Positions 58,774 to 64,000 of a stretch of 64,000 bases of DNA are shown here, in pieces. The stretch comes from Nephromyces sp. MM_2019 (Eukaryota; Apicomplexa; Aconoidasida; Nephromycida), in assembly GCA_015657535.1 (NCBI GenBank), contig JADHZB010000732.1, forward strand, positions 2,501 to 66,500, read 5' to 3'. A program made the translations under genes and the position numbers. Positions within the stretch are counted from its first letter, which is position 1; each line of letters starts with the position of its first letter. The notes beneath the pieces are model-generated. The model was not told where the DNA came from. It searched no databases and was given only the letters and a program-made list of their open reading frames with translations.

Positions 58774-61700
58774 ATGGCAAAATCAAATCGTAGCTTTTTC
58801 TTTTTCTTCATAACTTTTGTACTTCCTTCAATGCTTTTATGGACGTTAACGTGCATGGCCGAAGATGCTATGGGTTAGCTAAATTACACATACACATCTA
58901 ACTTATATACGCATAAGTACATCAAAAATTAAACATATATAAATAATTAGATTATATACACACACACATCTAACCTGTTTACACACACACATCTAACCTA
59001 CTAACACACACACATCTAACCTATTAACACACACACATCTAAGTTACTCACAAACATCTAAGTTACTCACACACACACACATCTAACTTATCTGCACACA
59101 CAAATCTAAGTTATTTACAAACATACATCTAATTAGTTCAAGCACACACATTTAACTTAAATATACTCAAAGTCGCATCAATATACATATGGATACAGAT
59201 CATAGAACATAAACATAATTGAACATATACTATACACACAGATAAATCTACACACACATACTACATAATCCATACACATATATATATACAAGTATATAAA
59301 CATACATACAATAATTCATTACAAATACATATATAATCATATACGACATAAGAATGAATTTGTAAACCCTATTAAGTATTATATGAATGCTTTTTTTGAC
59401 TTGATGAAATTAATACAACTTATTATAGCTAAGATGTATGCAAAAAAATAAGGGAGCTTTTTTTGAGCAACAAATAGCTTAGGTTGATTCATTTGTATGT
59501 GTATTGTGTTCATACATAATATTTATTTGGTGTATGTATACTCACTGTGTGCATACGGTATATGAATTTACATGATGTTTATTTAGCGTAGATATTTTAA
59601 TAGTTGATGAAACAGAAAAAATATACATAATTTACTAAATACAACATTTTTAAAGAGTTTGATTTTTACTAAATTTCATAAACACCAGACATATAATAGT
59701 TCTTTCTTTCACACATCAATAAATATTTGTATTTGAACTCAATAAACAAATTATATACCTATATATTCATAACAATTTATGAGGAGAAAATATGATTTGT
59801 ATATGTTGACTCTATATCATATATGGTTGAGATATGTGTATATATTTCCTTATACATAATTTGTTTTCATATATGCTAGCAATATTGATTAATATATGAC
59901 TAATTTTCCCCAAAACCTTTTGCTTTTTTAATCAGTGGGAGGCAGCTATGATGAAGATGAGTTCATATCTAGCGAACCTTTAAACCCTAATAAAAAAAGA
60001 AGACCTCCACTATCAAATTTCACTTGTAAGCCCCAATCTCCTGAATAAACATCTTCGTATACACTCGTATCAAGTGGATATACATAATTAGATTAAAAGC
60101 TTACACACATACATAGGACACACATTTACTTGAGAATATAATTTATTATAAAGCATTATGAATTGGAAATAAATTGTGTATTTATGAAACTTGAATGTAT
60201 ATTGCAACCTTAATTATATTGGGGGTACATAAATCCAAAATTTTTATTATTACACTTATTTTATTTATATTAAAATATAGGATTTATATTCTATTTTTTG
60301 AGCTACCCTTAAAATTCAAAATTTTGTTTATTTTAGTTTTTGGAATGAACATCACCACTCGAGCCAAGCATACAAAATCACTTGATATTGCTCTTGTCAT
60401 AGTACTTTTATTTGTTGGTTTGGTTGCTTATTATGGAAGGAAAATGGGTTTTGTAATTACAAATTATTGGTATGATACCTGCTTGAATCTTAGAAACTTA
60501 TTAAAACACAGCATGACATGTATCATAATATACATATATATATGCTTTTATATCTGTCCTTGCGTACGTTGATTTGAATACAAATATATACAATATTGTT
60601 TTTTTATCTATACTCCTTGAAGGGCCAAGCATTGTTTCCATCTTATAGAAGAAAATTTTGCTAAGCACGATATCGATGGATTCAGATTCAAAGAATTATC
60701 TTGGAATTCATATCAATGCTATGCAACTGGTAGAAGGAATTGCAAGTTTATGAAACTCACCTTGAAGGTAATACATTCTAAGTACTTGTGTAGATCACTA
60801 CACTACGCCTTCATTATAGATATAAAAGGGACTTACTCTCTCAAATTTATATTAAGTGACCCAAATGACATGATAATTTATATTGCATGCGTCCATTAAC
60901 CCTATACGGACATATATCACCTAAAAAATACATAAATTTTTATAATATGATTTTTAGCTAGTCCCAAGGCAGTGTTTATGGCAGGGTATTCTATTTAGGG
61001 CATTCTTAACATCTGAGGATACTGCCAATTTTGAAATTGTTATGGATGATTTAGTAAGACTTGAATATAGTTTAAAATAAAGTATTTTAGTTTTTACTTT
61101 TCTAATTCTAATTTGTATTTATCCCAAATGCTGACTTTTACCTCATTCGATACTCATTTCTTGATAGGAAAACGTAATATTTGCTATATGCGGCAAAAGG
61201 GATCAAGGAAAACTACTAGAGGCTAATGATGACTTGGTACGTTTAATTTTCTTCCCCGAATAACATATAGGACATAATATGCATCTAAACTACTTTTTTC
61301 CAAACATTTGTTTATGATTATTGTCAATACTTTGACACACACTTTGATATTTTTAACTTAACACTTATTATATATTCTGACAACTCTATTAGTTTGTCAA
61401 ATTACGATTACACCTCTACTAAAAGCTCATTTAATATGCCTAAAATTTTGCAACCATTACAACATGACTCGATTTAAAATTTCAGATTAAGTCTATAATT
61501 TTAAACCGTTTTCTAAACAAATATCATTTTTCTTTTCAGAAAATGTTTGCTAAAACATTCAAGTCTACAGTCTTACCAAATTATCGTATTTTGAGTGAAA
61601 CATCAGAGGGTAAAGACCTTGTTTTACAAAATTTTTTCACCAAGAATGTACGTCTCTACGAAGAATACATCAAGATGATCCATATCTCAGATCGGTATAC

Positions 61701-62622
61701 TGACAAAGGGAGTGACCAGATGTAAGATAAAAAGTTGAATTGATATTAAATATATGATAACATTAAAATATTACACATCCAATAGCACACACACACATTT
61801 TGTGTCATCTTAATGCCTTACTATAAGATTTCACCATATTAACTCATTTTTAGGAAAAAGGTAGTTAAGGTTTCTCTACGCCTTCCAGAATATGAACGTT
61901 GGAAAGAATATGAGTAAGCTATGAGTATTTCTTAATTGCTTTACTTATTGTTTAGCTTTTACAAATATCATATAATATCATATTTATTTGTTTCCGATTA
62001 TTCATATAGGCCTGTTACAAGGTTCGTTATGGATCTTATTGATTTTTGTGCAGAATTACAATTTCCAGAAAAGGTATTTATAAGTGCATTTTTTAATTAT
62101 AAAACTTGTAAATTGACTACTTATTTAACACACTTGAATTATACGATTTCTTTTAATCCACACCCTTTGACTTTCATCACAAATATAAATCACTTAGGTT
62201 AAAGCAAGTGTAAAAGCTAAACGTTATGAAGTGGAAAGACAAATCCTTAATAACTCTGAAGAAGCACAAGAGGTAAATATATTTATGATAGTATTTTGCA
62301 AAATTTTGCAGATAATATGTAAATTTTAATTCCTACTAATCTAATCAAAAACATTTTAACAAACTTTTACATAAAATTCAATTAGCAACTTGATAAAAAG
62401 AGGCAAGAAAAGAAGAAAACAGAGGATGAAATATTTGATAAAATGACACCAGAACAGCAACGTAAATATGAAGAAAAACAGTACAAGAAACAACAAAAAT
62501 CAAAATTCAGGGTAAAACTAGCTATATCACCTTGCAAAGAAATACTACATATATCTTGATATTCCTTTTAAATTACTTAACAATATATATTTCTATACCT
62601 CTTTTTCTTTCAGATGATTTAA
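58774..62622 (+). CDS. CCDC47: CCDC47 homologue (PAT complex, ER membrane)
   Basis: An ER membrane protein; in animals CCDC47 with Asterix forms the PAT complex that protects and inserts multi-span proteins at the translocon. Exon 1 (58774-58873) is a signal peptide (MAKSNRSFFFFFITFVLPSM) and is followed by a 1.06-kb repeat-filled intron. Later exons give an acidic stretch (GGSYDEDEFISSEP), one transmembrane span (DIALVIVLLFVGLVAYYG), then the DUF1682 core: WAKHCFHLIEENFAKHDIDG, YQCYATGRRNCKFMKL, LLEANDDL, YRILSETSEGKDLVLQ, LRLPEYERWKEYE and RFVMDLIDFCAELQFPEKV. The C-terminus is the typical basic coiled tail (KKRQEKKKTEDEIF, KMTPEQQRKYEEKQYKKQ) and ends at TAA 62620-62622. About 12 exons, roughly 400 aa. 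Confidence 0.9.
58955..59132. repeat. tandem CACACACATCTAACYTATTAA array in CCDC47 intron 1
   Basis: Eight or nine imperfect copies of a unit of about 23 bases: a CA run, ATCTAA, a short C/T/G-variable stretch, and TAA or TTAC. It lies inside the first intron of the plus-strand CCDC47 gene. It is the third array in the window built as a CA/TG run plus a constant AT-rich core. Confidence 0.85.
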
Positions 62623-63914
62623 ACTTTGAATTTCCACTGTATAACCTTACTATAATCTCCTATTGCATAGAGGACGAAAGAAGTTTTAAACAAGAAAAAT
62701 TTGAAAACTTAATTCATTTTTATTTCAAACTGTCCAATCTCCATGACTTGACATTTCCTATATAACTATTGGCTTTGCATTACACTTTATGAATCTCACA
62801 TAATCAACAAAATTTTTAAGACCTAATAGGCTAACTAAACCCTCTGTACTAATACTACTCTCAAATATTTAACAACTTACCAACTAGAGAAATACTGTTA
62901 CATTTTTTAAAATATGAGTATATATATTTACAATCTTATAAGCATGCTGAGATACGCCTGGTCTATATTTAATGATTTGCTTGTTTTTATAATTATTAGC
63001 TTAAACGTACAATATTAATTTAAGATCTCAATTTTTATTGCAAGTAGTGTTATAAATATATAACTCATAACTGAGCAAGTATTTCGAATTTAATAAACAT
63101 AAATTGAGTGTGATCATTAAAAAAACCAAAGTTTTGAGGTAATTTAAAGTTCAGTGAATTTAGGAAGTAATGATAAAAGATATTTTGGAGTACTACACTA
63201 CACATATCCACTTATATCCTTAATACATATTTAGGAAAGTTCAATGTCATTGACTTATTATTCATTTACTCATTCCCATAAAAATAATAGTATTAAGCAT
63301 TTTGATTGACATCCCATATCTTTAGATCATTAGGATTATATTCTACTGAGCAAAACCTATCACACATTCATATGTATCGATCTAAGATAAAGCTAAAGCC
63401 AAGCGAAATCATTTAATGATGTGTTTTTTGAAAGATTTTCAAAGCATAATAAAACCAAAAGCATTTATAATGACTCTAACTTCAGTATAGCTTCTTATAA
63501 ATTTATTTGATTTTGTGTATATATATTTTACTCAAAGGCTAAGTAAGACTTTTTAATATATAAACACTTGCCTCGTATTTATTTATAAATAAAACATCTA
63601 TATATATCATAAATAAATGAATAATATATATGCATTTATACACATATATATATATATATATATATGTATAAATATAGCTAAAACACTTAATGATGCTAAG
63701 ATATCAATCCCTTTAAAGTTTTAATCGAACTCTCAGATACTACACTCCTATAAGTTTACCATACTGTCTCTAACTACTCCTCTTTATTTTCTTGGGTTCT
63801 TCTTAAATTTTATAATCTATATTGCAATACCTCCGATTTAGTTCTGTGAAATCTACTAGGTGTTCAATCCAATATCCTGAAGAAATACCTACAGAAATAC
63901 GTGAACACTTCATC
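62623..63914. other. intergenic region
   Basis: About 1.3 kb, AT-rich, with a TA run near 63644-63665, between CCDC47 and NOB1 on the same strand; it should hold the NOB1 promoter. Nothing coding seen. Confidence 0.6.
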
Positions 63915-64000
63915 ATGGCAAAACTAGAAACACTTAAAGCAACCAGTCTTTCAAATAGCCCCCTCGAACACTTAGTTGTTGACACTGGCGCTTTCCTGAG
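63915..64000 (+). CDS. NOB1: NOB1 endonuclease, 5' end only (cut by window)
   Basis: The first 28 codons of a gene running off the window. It starts MAKLETLKATSLSNSPLEHL and continues VVDTGAFL, the start of the PIN domain in NOB1, the endonuclease that trims the 3' end of 18S rRNA in the small 40S precursor. The Asp of VVDTGAF is the first metal-binding residue of the PIN site. The 63803-63985 ORF on the other strand is a shadow of it. Only the N-terminus is visible, so another PIN-domain protein is possible. Confidence 0.75.
   Translation, partial: MAKLETLKATSLSNSPLEHLVVDTGAFL

Noticed and set aside
1..64000. CRISPR arrays, insertion sequences, phage or operon-like systems
   Set aside because: The window is intron-rich eukaryotic DNA; repeats are simple-sequence minisatellites without regular spacers, and no transposase or integrase was seen.

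Overview
The window is eukaryotic nuclear DNA and almost certainly apicomplexan. It is AT-rich, most genes are cut by many short GT-AG introns (commonly about 45-75 nt), and it carries families typical of or restricted to this phylum: a CPW-WPC protein, a CCp3/LAP1-type LCCL protein and a GAPM-type membrane protein. The short introns and TG/CA-rich intergenic DNA make a piroplasm-like genome (Theileria/Babesia/Cytauxzoon type) my best guess, but the species is not determined. Intron-exon models were built by hand from splice phase and protein continuity, so spans are firmer than individual junctions.

Left part (1-19,295): simple-sequence DNA, then a sphingomyelinase-like phosphodiesterase (-), an unrecognised intron-broken gene (-), a large FG nucleoporin (+), glycyl-tRNA synthetase (-), a CPW-WPC secreted protein (-) and a DNL zinc-finger protein (-).

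Middle (19,296-38,846): a U-box protein (+), a long unrecognised gene (-), two small doubtful plus-strand ORFs, a PH domain fused to a permuted papain-like (YiiX/C92) domain (-), the mRNA 3'-end endonuclease CPSF73 (-) and a Sin3-like co-repressor (-).

Right part (38,847-64,000): an LCCL/PLAT/SRCR/pentraxin-type protein of the CCp3 type (-), an RlmN-like radical SAM protein that appears to lack both mechanistic cysteines (-), an ATP10-like protein (+), a GAPM-like six-span protein (+), nuclear actin-related protein Arp4 (-), a tiny spliced gene (+), a vacuolar iron transporter (+), CCDC47 of the PAT membrane-insertion complex (+) and the start of NOB1 (+), cut by the window end.

The genes do not form an operon-like system; this is an ordinary chromosomal segment mixing housekeeping genes (translation, mRNA processing, chromatin, membrane-protein insertion, ribosome assembly) with parasite-specific ones. 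I recall the LCCL, radical SAM and GAPM genes also lying close together in Plasmodium, which would support the GAPM call, but this needs checking. The most unusual items are the cysteine-poor RlmN-like protein, the PH-C92 fusion, the two unrecognised genes split into short exons, and the strand-asymmetric TG/CA islands with tandem arrays.
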